Part shown: one piece after another, positions 36,653 through 44,728 of the stretch
Position numbering within the stretch: position 1 is the first letter of the stretch
Layout: each line of letters starts with the position of its first letter
Origin: Bacteroidaceae bacterium
GTDB taxonomy: Bacteria > Bacteroidota > Bacteroidia > Bacteroidales > Bacteroidaceae
Length of the DNA: 64,000 nt
Direction: 5' to 3'
NCBI GenBank assembly: GCA_017483605.1
Contig: JAFUWG010000001.1
Location: 25,541 to 89,540, forward strand
Translations under genes and position numbers: made by a program
Notes under the pieces: generated by a model
Told to the model about the DNA's origin: nothing
Database searches by the model: none
The model's input: the letters and a program-made list of their open reading frames with translations, nothing else

Positions 36653-37376
36653 GTATCTTTTGTCCTTTATTTTTCGTAAACCATCCGAACTGTACGGCTT
36701 GGGCGGGGCATCGATGATAGCACCTCAGGCAACCCGTGCAGTTTTCATGCTTCCACACCACGTGTCCGTCTTTGTCCGTCGTGATATTGTCCAGCGGACA
36801 CCCTCTCACACAGCGTTTGCACTGGAAACAATTTTTGGTGGTGTGGAAATATTTGTCCGTCACCAGAAAGCGGTTGAAGAGTGGACGTAGCACGTATGTC
36901 TTCAGCCATGCCGCACCGCCTCTGCACACCTCGGTTGTGCGTTTCCGTTCGTTGATGTCTTTCGCAATCTGTGGCAGCCGCTCCAATGTCTCTCTCACCT
37001 TCCTTTCCGCCACCTCGTCCTTGTCCACATCAAAGCCCGGCAGACACACGTAGGTGTTGGGCATGTGGACTGAGAAGACCGCATCGAGCCTCCCGTTCAG
37101 CCGCTTTTTCAGCACCGTGTCGGCATACCCGATGTCGTCACCACACGTCATCACCGCATAGACATACTCCGCAGCCTCTATCTCTTGCAGATGCTCGCCG
37201 ATATAATCTTCCACCACCTTCGGAATGCCCCACGCATACACGGGAAAGACCAGCCCGAACACCTCTTTCGAGTCCTCTGCTTTAGACAGTTCTTGGGAGC
37301 GTTGCCCCAAGAGTAATCCTTCCAATTCGTCAGCCACCCAACGGCTGTTGCCTGTTCCAGAAAAGCAATATACCAT
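36639..37376 (-). CDS. Flavodoxin-ferredoxin fusion (EFR1 type)
   Basis: A 245-residue electron-transfer protein. The N-terminus is a flavodoxin-like fold with the FMN phosphate loop FSGTGNS at residues 5-11 and a TCGDD segment. The C-terminus has two 4Fe-4S clusters (CFQCKRCVRGCP and CTGCLRCYHRCP). Proteins of this type pass electrons in anaerobes, with partners unknown. Near residues 23-33 the sequence LLGQRSQEL is encoded by a palindromic repeat that recurs in this window (37290-37311), between the first helix and second strand of the flavodoxin fold, and so looks inserted. The gene overlaps the ABC-F start and follows the DUF1460 gene by three bases, so all three may share a transcript. 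Confidence 0.88.
37290..37311 (-). repeat. Palindromic element inside the flavodoxin gene
   Basis: On the minus strand this is CTTGGGGCAACGCTCCCAAG plus two more A, the same 22-base core found at 46004, 46046, 51083 and 51454. It can form a hairpin (CTTGGG with CCCAAG) and is read in frame as LGQRSQE. Confidence 0.8.
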
Positions 37377-37379
37377 GTT

Positions 37380-38246
37380 TCAATCGTTGAATCTGAACAC
37401 TCTGATGCCCGTATGCTTCGGTTGTTTCATCTCATACTCATAGAAAGTCTCTTTGCTCATCACGACCTTCTTGTACAGGCTCGAAGCGTGCAGCAGGTGC
37501 AGTTTGCCGCCCTGCCAGAAGGCGATGCCGATGTGGCGGGTGTCGAGTCCGTCGCTGTCGGTGAGCATTGCCACGATGTCGCCGTCCTTCACCATACTCA
37601 AGGGAGTTCCTGCATTCCACGACAAATCTTTCTTGAGGATGTAGCGAAACTGCTTCCCCTCGGTGGCTTGTTCATATTTCTTGATGATGGGCACGAAGTC
37701 GGGATGATTTTTCAGTTGCTTGTAGGATGAGGGATGGGCAGTCATGTAGTTGATGTGGACGGTTTGCACTCCCAAGAAGGGAGCGTCCTCTATGCTGATG
37801 TCCTTCACGATTCCCAGTTTCTCGTTGTCTTCAGCCCACCACGTGAAGTAATGCAGACGCGAGGTGTAGTCACCCATCTTTCCGCCACGGAATCTCACCT
37901 TCTCCAAGTTTTGGCAATAGTCGGCAAATGTCCTTTTGTCCTGCTGGTCACACATTGACAGTGCCACCACCGTCTCCACGAACGTGGTGCAATCCAGTTC
38001 GTGCAGGTTCACGATGAGGTGTTCCGTATCGCCCAGTTCCAGCGTGTGTGCCACATACGGCAGTCCCAGAAACTTCTTGCCGAAGTAGAAGACGCGGTTC
38101 TCCGTTCCTCTCCCCGTTTTGGCATCGTTGAGCAATTTCACCACCAGGGTGCTGTCTTTCTTCGTGTATTCTATCTTTCCTCTCTGTGCCCAGCATGGCA
38201 TAATGCCCATCAGGCACAAGATTGCGATGGTTTTTAGTCTGTTCAT
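37380..38246 (-). CDS. DUF1460 family exported protein, putative cell-wall amidase/peptidase
   Basis: A 288-residue exported protein with a signal peptide (about 1-20). It belongs to DUF1460, an NlpC/P60-related fold often labelled N-acetylmuramoyl-L-alanine amidase-like. The catalytic Cys86 is in NLHELDCTTFVE, and the partner His is probably in DTRHIGIAF near residue 240. It likely trims peptidoglycan peptides in the periplasm. It is the first gene of a leftward run with the flavodoxin and ABC-F genes and shares a divergent promoter region with the sulfhydrylase gene. Confidence 0.88.
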   Translation of the reverse strand: MNRLKTIAILCLMGIMPCWAQRGKIEYTKKDSTLVVKLLNDAKTGRGTENRVFYFGKKFLGLPYVAHTLELGDTEHLIVNLHELDCTTFVETVVALSMCDQQDKRTFADYCQNLEKVRFRGGKMGDYTSRLHYFTWWAEDNEKLGIVKDISIEDAPFLGVQTVHINYMTAHPSSYKQLKNHPDFVPIIKKYEQATEGKQFRYILKKDLSWNAGTPLSMVKDGDIVAMLTDSDGLDTRHIGIAFWQGGKLHLLHASSLYKKVVMSKETFYEYEMKQPKHTGIRVFRFND

Positions 38247-38270
38247 ACGTTCTTTGTTACGAATTTGGCT

Positions 38271-38309
38271 GCAAAGGTAGCAAATTTCATTTTAATTCAC
38301 TACCTTTGC
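38271..38309. promoter_or_regulatory. Divergent promoter boxes
   Basis: TACCTTTGC occurs on the minus strand at 38279-38271 (serving the DUF1460 gene, start 38246) and on the plus strand at 38301-38309 (serving the sulfhydrylase gene, start 38340). Neither has a clear -33 box. The two overlap closely enough that polymerase binding at one may exclude the other. Confidence 0.65.
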
Positions 38310-38339
38310 CCCACAAAAACTTCATCAACCAACAGAACA

Positions 38340-39629
38340 ATGAAACGAAATCTCGAAACCATCTGCATTCATGGCGGATGGAAACCCACCAAGGGCGAAC
38401 CTCAGCAGTTGCCCATCTATCAGAGCACAACATTCAAGTACGATACCAGCGACCAGATGGCACGCCTCTTCGACTTGAAAGACGAAGGCTACTTCTACAC
38501 TCGCCTTGCCAACCCCACCAACGATGCCGTGGCAAAGAAGATTGCCGCCCTTGAAGGTGGAGTCGGTTGTGTGCTTACCTCCAGCGGACAAGCCGCCAAT
38601 TTCTATGCCATCTTCAACATCTGCGAGGCTGGCGACCATTTCATCACTTCCAACACCATCTATGGCGGCACGTTCAACCTCTTCGGTGTCACCATGAAGA
38701 AACTCGGCATCGAATGCACATTCATCGACCCCGAGTGGGACGATGCCCGCATCGAAGCCGCTTTCCGCCCCAACACCAAATGTTTCTTTGGCGAAACCAT
38801 CAGCAACCCTGGCGGCAACGTGTTCGACATCGAGCGATTTGCCAAGATGGCACATCGCCACGGTGTACCTCTGATTGTCGATAACACCTTCGCCACTCCT
38901 ATCAACTGCCGTCCTTTTGAGTGGGGATGCGACATCGTCACCCATTCCACCACCAAATACATGGATGGACATGCCACACAAGTGGGTGGAGCCGTGGTCG
39001 ATAGCGGCAATTTCGATTGGGAAGCATACGGTGACAAGTATCACGGATTGACCACCCCCGATGAGTCCTATCATGGCCTCACCTACACGAAAGCGTTTGG
39101 CAAGATGGCATACTGCACCAAACTCGTTTCTCAACTCATGCGAGACCTTGGCAGCATCCCTGCTCCTCAGAATTCCTTCCTGCTCAACCTCGGACTCGAA
39201 ACCCTCCATCTGCGTATGCGTCAGCACTGCGAGAATGCGCAGAAGGTGGCCGAGTGGCTGGAGAAACATCCTCAGGTGGGTTGGGTCAACTACTGCGGAC
39301 TTCCCTCCAACAAGTATTATGCCCTCGGTCAGAAGTATATGCCCAATGGCTCGTGCGGAGTCATCGCTTTCGGTCTCAAAGGCACACGCGACGACGCCAT
39401 CCGCTTCATGGACAGCCTCGACTTCATCAGCATTGTCACTCACGTGGCTGACGCCCGCACCTGTGTGCTCCATCCTGCCAGCCATACCCATCGCCAGATG
39501 TCCGACGAGCAACTCCGCGAAGCAGGCGTAGCCCCCGACCTCGTCCGCCTCTCAGTCGGCATCGAAAATGCCGAAGATATCATTGCCGACTTGGAGCAAG
39601 CCATGCACAAAACCTTCCCTGGCGCTTAA
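38340..39629 (+). CDS. metY: O-acetylhomoserine sulfhydrylase / Cys-Met metabolism PLP enzyme
   Basis: A 429-residue PLP enzyme of the Cys/Met metabolism family. YSTRLANPT-like YTRLANPTND, the SSGQAA phosphate loop, VDNTFATP and Lys206 in HSTTKYMDGH (Schiff base) are all present. The length (about 430, not about 390) and the long C-terminal segment favour O-acetylhomoserine sulfhydrylase, which makes homocysteine from O-acetylhomoserine and sulfide, over cystathionine gamma-synthase. Methionine gamma-lyase cannot be excluded. The ATG at 38340 opens the conserved N-terminus (ETICIHGGWKP) and follows the promoter box at 38301. Confidence 0.88.
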   Translation: MKRNLETICIHGGWKPTKGEPQQLPIYQSTTFKYDTSDQMARLFDLKDEGYFYTRLANPTNDAVAKKIAALEGGVGCVLTSSGQAANFYAIFNICEAGDHFITSNTIYGGTFNLFGVTMKKLGIECTFIDPEWDDARIEAAFRPNTKCFFGETISNPGGNVFDIERFAKMAHRHGVPLIVDNTFATPINCRPFEWGCDIVTHSTTKYMDGHATQVGGAVVDSGNFDWEAYGDKYHGLTTPDESYHGLTYTKAFGKMAYCTKLVSQLMRDLGSIPAPQNSFLLNLGLETLHLRMRQHCENAQKVAEWLEKHPQVGWVNYCGLPSNKYYALGQKYMPNGSCGVIAFGLKGTRDDAIRFMDSLDFISIVTHVADARTCVLHPASHTHRQMSDEQLREAGVAPDLVRLSVGIENAEDIIADLEQAMHKTFPGA

Positions 39630-39691
39630 ACCATTACACATTATTATATTTATATTAAAAAGCGGGTGTTCTCCTAAAGGTGCCCTCGACA

Positions 39692-39772
39692 CCTCAAAAG
39701 TGGTCTGAGTCACACCGCCCAAGTGGTCTGACTCAGACCGCCGAGGCGGTGTGACTCAGACCACTTTTGAGG
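39692..39772. repeat. 28-bp inverted-repeat cassette with three 23-nt units
   Basis: Bases 39692-39719 and 39745-39772 are a perfect 28-bp inverted repeat. The 25-base centre holds a third variant of the same unit, and the three units start at 39699, 39722 and 39745, exactly 23 apart. The right flank (TTTTGAGG, TGAGGAAG, ATTTTGAACATC) aligns with that of the cassette at 11272-11421. It lies between the sulfhydrylase gene and the tatC fragment that faces it, preceded by the AT motif TTACACATTATTATAT (39634). Confidence 0.85.
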
Positions 39773-39890
39773 CATTGAGGAAGCCATTTTGAACATCTTT
39801 TGTATCCGACCTGCGTTTTGATATCATTCACATGGATTATCTCTGTAGCCGGAACATAACAGATGATGCTAAAACGAAAAGTGGATATGG

Positions 39891-40577
39891 TCATGTCCAC
39901 TTCACCACGCGAATGCTTACTTCATAGAGCAAATACAATGGTAGGGTGACCAATACAAGTGTCATCAAATCGGGTGGTGTGATGATGGCAGCCACCAACA
40001 TGATGACAATGAGGGCATGTTTCCGATATCGGGCAAGCATCTCTGAGGTAATAATCCCCATTTTGCCAAGGAAGAAAGCAATGACTGGCAACTGGAAGAC
40101 CACACCCATGATGAGGGTGAGAGATGTGAAAGTCGTGATATAGGAGTCCAATGTAATCGTGCTATGTACCTTCTCTGCCACGCTGTAGGTTCCCAAGAAT
40201 CGGAAAGAAATCGGGAACAGAACAAAATAACTCATCAGTACACCGATGATGAACAGCACATAGATGGTACACACCACTTGTACCGAGTACCGACGCTCGT
40301 TCTCATACAACGCAGGAGATACGAAACGGAATAACTCATAAAGAATGTAAGGCGATGCTCCCAACAGTCCCAGATAGATTGCGGTCGCCACATGTGTCAT
40401 GAATTGGCTCGACAAGTCCGTGGCAATCAACTCAATGTGATATTCGTCAAAGTGAAAGTCTATTCCCACCCCATGCATCGCTTGTTCCAGAAGGCGATAG
40501 GTGATGAAGTCCCATTCGCTCGGAGCCAGCAACAGCCGAAACGTCTCGTCTTTGAAGCAGAACACAACAACAGCAAG
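39891..40577 (-). pseudogene. tatC: tatC fragment lacking its 5' end
   Basis: The 224-residue open frame is a clear TatC (SPALYENERRY, the membrane segments at LFIIGVLMSYFVLFP and GVVFQLPVIAFFLG, and AIITPPDLMT near the end). Homology continues upstream of the GTG at 40565 for four codons to a stop at 40578-40580. The first ~30-45 residues, with the WDHL-x-ELR region and most of the first membrane helix, are missing. In its place comes the 3' end of the BspA-like gene. TatC needs that N-terminus to bind twin-arginine signals, so the copy is probably inactive. No tatA or missing tatC half is seen nearby. Confidence 0.75.
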
Positions 40578-40601
40578 TCAAGAAGGTTCTTTTTGTGGTT
40601 T

Positions 40602-41876
40602 CTATTTTACATTTTTCTTGACATGTCCGTCTTTATATCGATAGATGTTCAGTCCTTTGACAGGGATGTCATGCTTGATTCCGTTGATGTCGTATATGCC
40701 TAGAAGAACCTTCTCTTCTTGAACAGATACAGGTCTGATGCCTGTTGGGTATTCTGGTACATCATATTCTTCAATGTTCCAAAACTCTTTCCAAACATCT
40801 GCCTCTTGATATACTTTTAATGTTCCTTTGGGTACATATAGCGTTCCATGTATGTAGGTGTAATTTGAAAAAACCGATGCAGACGGTGGCGTTTCATTTC
40901 GCATATAGACTTCAACAAGATTTCCACTGTTAGTGTAAGAGGAAATATTTGACAATTTCTTCCCAAATGTAATTTTCTCTAACGCACCAGTTGCAAAATC
41001 TGTGTAGACATTTCTGTACGAATATTGGATTTCACATTTATCCCCATATTCAACAACTTTTGCAAAAACAGGGGTGTGATTCCCATAATCATCGCTTCCC
41101 CAGTAATGAATAGCCGGTCTTCCTATATAAACATATTTTAAGTTGTTACATTGACCAAATTCGGAACTTCTTGTTTTCCTTGATGTAAAAAGTATTCCAT
41201 TGTATGCATACAAATGTGCATTAGAATCTTCAAAAATCAAACTGTCTAATTCGCTACAATCATCAAACGCAACATAATGATCTCCATTACTGTGATAGTC
41301 GTTGGCAAAATATATTCCTGCAGGTATAATGAGTTTCCCTTTAGGTTGGGGACCAGAACAAAAGGCCGCAGCACCAATGGAACATCTTTCCGATTTAGGA
41401 AGTACAATATGTGTTAAGGATGAGCATCCATGAAATGCGAAATGACCAATAGACGTAACATTATTGGGAATTTCTATTTCTTTCAATTGAGAACAATTCT
41501 GAAATGCCATTTCACCAATTTCCGTCAAGGTTGAAGGTAAAGAGATTTCTTCGAATTGCCCTCCATAGAAGCATGAACGTTCTAATATCGTAACTGTTTT
41601 GGGGACAACGATGGATTTCACATTTTCCCCTGTTTTCTTCATCCAACCACCTTCAATAGAAGTAACGGTAAATTCTTTATTTGAAATCACAATTTTTTCG
41701 GGGATTACCAATTTGCCAGAAAGAGTTGTTCCTGCAAAAGCCACGGTTCTTTCTGATGTTGATATTAATGTATAATAGTTCCCGTCAATTTCAAAGTCAT
41801 AAGCATAAGATAGTGGGGAGAGAAGTGATAGTACAATAGCACATACCACTCTATAAATATTGTTTTTGTATTTCAT
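40602..41876 (-). CDS. BspA-like leucine-rich-repeat surface protein
   Basis: A 424-residue exported protein with a signal peptide (about 1-25). Residues ~80-330 contain irregular LRR_5 repeats of the BspA kind (ITSIEGGW, EISLPSTLTEIGEMAFQNC, EIEIPNNVTSIGHFAFHGC). The end (GIYDINGIKH ... KGLNIYRY) is a type IX-like sorting tail. BspA proteins sit on the surface and bind host or partner-cell proteins. The gene is AT-rich relative to its neighbours and abuts the broken tatC, which suggests it arrived by recombination. Confidence 0.88.
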   Translation of the reverse strand: MKYKNNIYRVVCAIVLSLLSPLSYAYDFEIDGNYYTLISTSERTVAFAGTTLSGKLVIPEKIVISNKEFTVTSIEGGWMKKTGENVKSIVVPKTVTILERSCFYGGQFEEISLPSTLTEIGEMAFQNCSQLKEIEIPNNVTSIGHFAFHGCSSLTHIVLPKSERCSIGAAAFCSGPQPKGKLIIPAGIYFANDYHSNGDHYVAFDDCSELDSLIFEDSNAHLYAYNGILFTSRKTRSSEFGQCNNLKYVYIGRPAIHYWGSDDYGNHTPVFAKVVEYGDKCEIQYSYRNVYTDFATGALEKITFGKKLSNISSYTNSGNLVEVYMRNETPPSASVFSNYTYIHGTLYVPKGTLKVYQEADVWKEFWNIEEYDVPEYPTGIRPVSVQEEKVLLGIYDINGIKHDIPVKGLNIYRYKDGHVKKNVK

Positions 41877-41961
41877 AAATAAAAAGAATTAAAGACATCC
41901 ACATTTGTACCGTTCAATTCAGCAAAATGCTGCTGACGGCACAAATATGGATGAATTTTAA

Positions 41962-42162
41962 TTAAGCAATAATAATCGGAGTCCCATCGGCTGCTTTCTC
42001 GGGAATGACATCCTCAGAAACGCCCAAAACGGCTAACCTCTCAGGCCAAATCCGATAATTACCATTTTCCACTTCGCATGGAATAATCACAGCCGCTTCG
42101 TCAAAGCCTCTTTCAAGACGCAAATGGCTTTCTTCAGCTTTTGTACATACATACTTTTTCAT
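41962..42162 (-). CDS. Small protein of 66 residues, unknown
   Basis: A 66-residue acidic protein starting MKKYVCTKAEESHL, with no signal peptide, membrane segment or family I recognise. It begins 80 bases after the terminator-like hairpin of the candidate RNA at 42242-42638 and ends 85 bases before the BspA-like gene. I see no separate full promoter between them, so it may depend on read-through of that terminator. Confidence 0.5.
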   Translation of the reverse strand: MKKYVCTKAEESHLRLERGFDEAAVIIPCEVENGNYRIWPERLAVLGVSEDVIPEKAADGTPIIIA

Positions 42163-42241
42163 TTTTTCGAGAATTAATGTTTACACCTATAAGTCTCCAG
42201 ATTCGGCTGAAAAAATTAATGATTAGTTTCCTATGGTATAC

Positions 42242-42638
42242 AAAAAACGTGAGACCTGCACCAGTTGCTCGTCCCATGTTTCGAGGCGCCTAGGAATTGC
42301 CCATACTATCTGAACGAGCAACCTAGACCTCACGCCGATATATTATATTAAATGCCTTAAATACACAGATTTTATAATATAACCACAGCCTCTCCTTGAG
42401 AAAGGAATCGTGCTATATAATATAAATATGTGTAAAATGAGGGCTGTATATAACATACCCATGAGCATCTATCGTTGCAGTGTCCGTGATAGTATCCGAT
42501 AGTTTCCTAGGCTTCCGAAACATCAAGAACAAAGCGACATGATAAACGCTTTTTCCATATATGGTATCCTCACGGCACTTGTCTGCCACAGCAGAACAGC
42601 CTTTCCCGTCGCCCCGAAGGAACGACCTCGACGTGAAG
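42242..42638 (-). ncRNA. Candidate structured RNA or long leader, ~400 nt
   Basis: A gene-free stretch bounded on the minus strand by a consensus promoter (42675-42644) and an intrinsic terminator. The terminator stem uses CGTGAG (42334-42329) with CTCACG (42253-42248), extends through TTGCTCGT/ACGAGCAA, and ends in six T (42247-42242). Near the 5' end, a GC hairpin carries a CUUCG loop (42626-42608), and a nested stem GGC-UCUGC/GCAGA-GCC lies at 42601-42574. Distant arms ATGTTTCG and GCCTAGGAA (42523-42504) are exactly complementary to TTCCTAGGC and CGAAACAT (42296-42276) inside the terminator loop, which implies a pseudoknot or switch. No tmRNA, RNase P, SRP or 6S signature is visible. Confidence 0.6.
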
Positions 42639-42643
42639 ATGTT

Positions 42644-42675
42644 GCAAATATAGGTGTTTTGTCAGAAATGTCAAA
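42644..42675 (-). promoter_or_regulatory. Promoter of the candidate structured RNA
   Basis: On the minus strand TTTG (42675-42672), exactly 19 bases, then TATATTTGC (42652-42644): a full Bacteroides-consensus promoter with no coding sequence starting for ~480 bases downstream. Confidence 0.8.
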
Positions 42676-42796
42676 AGATTTTCGGGAAAAAATTATCTAA
42701 AATCAGATTTCGTCCACTTCTCACCATCTTTCTATTCTATTTCTGCGTGCCAAACACAACACAAAAACGATGAGAAAATCTCTATTGAAAGTACAA

Positions 42797-43255
42797 ACGA
42801 ATGTCCTTTGGAGCAGGGGCTAATATCAAGGTGGAATGCTTGCGAAGGACGTTTGAGCACACAAGCCAATATCGAATAGGCACGTTGGCGAATATCGAAC
42901 AGATACGACCCTCAATGTTCACTCATGTCTCTCACCCGTCTCTTGAGGAAATGATTCCCAATGTCTTCTGCCAACGATGCCCAATATCTTGTTGGCTCCA
43001 TTGCCTTTCATCTCAAACGACACTATTCAATGTCTTCCTAACTCTGTTGCCAATGTCTTCCTCGTCCTTATGCTCGTCATCTCGGGCGGCTGTATTCCGT
43101 GTCTTCCGAGTTCTCATGCCCGTATCTTACTCCGCCTCTTGCCCGTGTCTCCCGAATCCTCTTGCTCGTTATCACTTTGTTCTGAGGCTCGTCATCACCT
43201 TATCCTCACGCTCGTCATCACTCCGCTCTCAGGCTCGTGTCTTCTGTAGAGGTGT
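42797..43255. repeat. Degenerate 23-nt tandem array, twenty units
   Basis: Units start at 42797, 42819 and then every 23 bases to 43233 without a break. The first ~9 bases of each unit are half-conserved (GCCAATGTC, GCCCGTGTC, GCTCGTCAT and similar) and the other ~14 vary. The array starts ~120 bases upstream of the RNA promoter. An open frame runs along it only because the repeat lacks stops in that frame, and 23 is not a multiple of three. It is not a CRISPR: the repeat part is too short and too variable. Confidence 0.8.
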
Positions 43256-43297
43256 TTTCAAAGGGTGATTTGAATACATTTCTGGGTGTGAGACGAA

Positions 43298-43333
43298 AAT
43301 ACCTCGGCACGAGTTAATTCGTGTCGAGGTATT
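43298..43333. terminator. 15-bp hairpin after the 23-nt array
   Basis: AATACCTCGGCACGA (43298-43312) pairs with TCGTGTCGAGGTATT (43319-43333) with one G-U pair around GTTAAT. No T-run follows on either strand, so termination is only possible, not shown. Confidence 0.4.
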
Positions 43334-43400
43334 GTATTGATTTGTTACCCGTGCATAAATTGATACGCATCGAGGTAACGACGTAGGGTGACTGAATATG

Positions 43401-43489
43401 CTTTGTCACTCGTAGTGTCGAATCCGCACGTCGATGCCGTCGGCTTTGAGGAGGTCGGGCAGGGCGGTGACGTCGGTCTGTCCGTAGTG
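43401..43489. repeat. 89-bp direct repeat, left copy
   Basis: It matches 44729-44817 at 88 of 89 positions. The right copy is the 3' end of the rhodanese/metallo-hydrolase gene; the left copy is an orphan piece of that gene's end. The two flank the DUF3791/DUF3990 cassette. Confidence 0.95.
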
Positions 43490-43632
43490 TAGTGGTAGGA
43501 AAGGTGAAGGTGACATTTTGATGTGAAAATGAGATAAAAGTGGCACCATTACATTTTTTCGTGTGGCAAATGGATTGCGTTTGCCAGATTTTTTGTAACT
43601 TTACAACCCGAAGTTTTTCTAATCGAAAGAAC

Positions 43633-43857
43633 ATGGCACGTGAAGAAAGAAATATGATAGGATATATGGTGGCTCTTGTCAGTGAGTTCGCCCTCCGTTT
43701 CAGCATCCGGCCTCGACAGGCCTACGCCTATTTGAAGCGTTACAAGGGAATCGAGCACTTGCAGCATCATTATGGAGTCCTGCACACTCAGTCATTCCCT
43801 GACACGGTTGATGTGCTGGCTCAGGTGTGCCAAAACAACGGAGGAGGACTGCGATGA
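43633..43857 (+). CDS. DUF3791-type small protein (first of three-gene cassette)
   Basis: A 74-residue protein with IGYMVALVSEFALRFSIRPRQAYAYL and a C-terminal HYGVLHTQS segment, the pattern of the DUF3791 family. DUF3791 proteins are usually encoded next to DUF3990 proteins, as here, and are thought to be the antitoxin-like partner. A weak promoter (TTG, 18 bases, TAACTTTA at 43596-43603) lies just upstream. The stop overlaps the next start as ATGA. Confidence 0.75.
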   Translation: MAREERNMIGYMVALVSEFALRFSIRPRQAYAYLKRYKGIEHLQHHYGVLHTQSFPDTVDVLAQVCQNNGGGLR

Positions 43858-44336
43858 TACGACTTTATCATGGCTCGAACGTAAAGATAGAGGTGCCAGA
43901 CCTCATCCACTCCAAGCCTTTCAAGGACTTTGGCCGGGGCTTCTATCTCTCGCCTGACAAGCAACAGGCTTGGGATATGGCTTCCCAGAAGGTTAACCAG
44001 ACTAAGGAGGGAAAGGCTGAGGTGACGGAGTTCTTGTTTGATGAAACGCTGATGGCCTCTGACGAACTGAAAGTGTTGTCCTATTCCGACTACTGTGAGG
44101 AGTGGGCATTGTTTGTACTTGCCAACCGCGATAAGCAGCGGGCGCAGCCGACACATGACTACGATATCGTCTATGGCCCGATAGCCGATGACGGCGTTAC
44201 CTATCAGTTGCGTCGCTATGAAGGTGGTGTTATCTCCTTGTCTCGCTTGGTCGAGGAACTGAAGTATGCCAAGGGCATCACCTTCCAGTATTTCTTTGGT
44301 ACGGAACGTGCATTACAGCAATTGAAGAGACTATGA
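43854..44336 (+). CDS. DUF3990 protein, ADP-ribosyltransferase-like putative toxin
   Basis: A 160-residue protein with LYHGSN near the N-terminus and DFGRGFYLSPDKQQA near residue 30, the pattern by which DUF3990 is grouped with the ADP-ribosyltransferase fold. DYDIVYGPIADDG lies further on. In the three-gene set it is the likely toxin, modifying a target with NAD, while the two DUF3791 proteins may neutralise it. This is inference from family context. It overlaps its neighbours by four bases on both sides. Confidence 0.8.
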   Translation: MIRLYHGSNVKIEVPDLIHSKPFKDFGRGFYLSPDKQQAWDMASQKVNQTKEGKAEVTEFLFDETLMASDELKVLSYSDYCEEWALFVLANRDKQRAQPTHDYDIVYGPIADDGVTYQLRRYEGGVISLSRLVEELKYAKGITFQYFFGTERALQQLKRL

Positions 44337-44569
44337 CTACGAAGTTAACACCCGAGCAGAAGCAACTGCTGAAAGACGAACTGAGTGTGGAGATTGCAGG
44401 ATTCCTTGTCGATGACTATAAGTATTCGCCCGAGGAAGCCATTGACGTGCTCTATACTTCAGAGACCTTCGATCGTCTGCAAGACGACGCCACGGGACTC
44501 TACTACCAGAGTCCAGGTTATGTGTATTCTTTCCTTCAGAACGAATTGAAGAATGCAAGAGTGATATAG
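44333..44569 (+). CDS. DUF3791-type small protein (third of cassette)
   Basis: A 78-residue acidic protein with DELSVEIAGFLVDDYKYSPEEAIDVLYTS, and SPGYVYSFLQNEL at its end, resembling DUF3791. It starts within the stop of the DUF3990 gene (ATGA). Two different DUF3791-like proteins flanking one DUF3990 protein is the common arrangement of this cassette. Confidence 0.7.
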   Translation: MTTKLTPEQKQLLKDELSVEIAGFLVDDYKYSPEEAIDVLYTSETFDRLQDDATGLYYQSPGYVYSFLQNELKNARVI

Positions 44570-44660
44570 GCATAAGGAGTACCGAATGTTCTTGCAATGA
44601 AAGCGTGAGAGATATGGTAAGACCAAGGGATGATGAAATTATACATTATTATATAAAAAA

Positions 44661-44689
44661 GGCTCTGGCAAATTTGTCAGAGCCTTTTT
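44661..44689. terminator. Bidirectional terminator between cassette and metallo-hydrolase gene
   Basis: GGCTCTGGCA (44661-44670) pairs with TGTCAGAGCC (44675-44684) around AATT, with six A before and five T after, so it works on both strands. It is preceded by the AT motif TTATACATTATTATATA. Confidence 0.85.
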
Positions 44690-44728
44690 GTTGGAAGCCA
44701 CACGCATCTTGTTCTATCCCCAAATAAA

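Noticed and set aside
38325-39512. 395-residue antisense frame opposite the sulfhydrylase gene
   Set aside because: The sense protein has complete PLP-enzyme motifs, and the antisense one has none.
42242-42638. tmRNA, RNase P RNA, 6S RNA or a retron
   Set aside because: No tRNA-like ends, no RNase P core motif, too long for 6S, and no reverse transcriptase gene nearby.
42797-43255. CRISPR array
   Set aside because: The half-conserved part is only about 9 bases and varies, the spacer part is about 14 bases, and no cas gene is near.
42801-43268. A 155-residue protein gene along the 23-nt array
   Set aside because: The frame stays open only because the repeat is poor in stops. The protein is low-complexity and shifts phase through the 23-base units.
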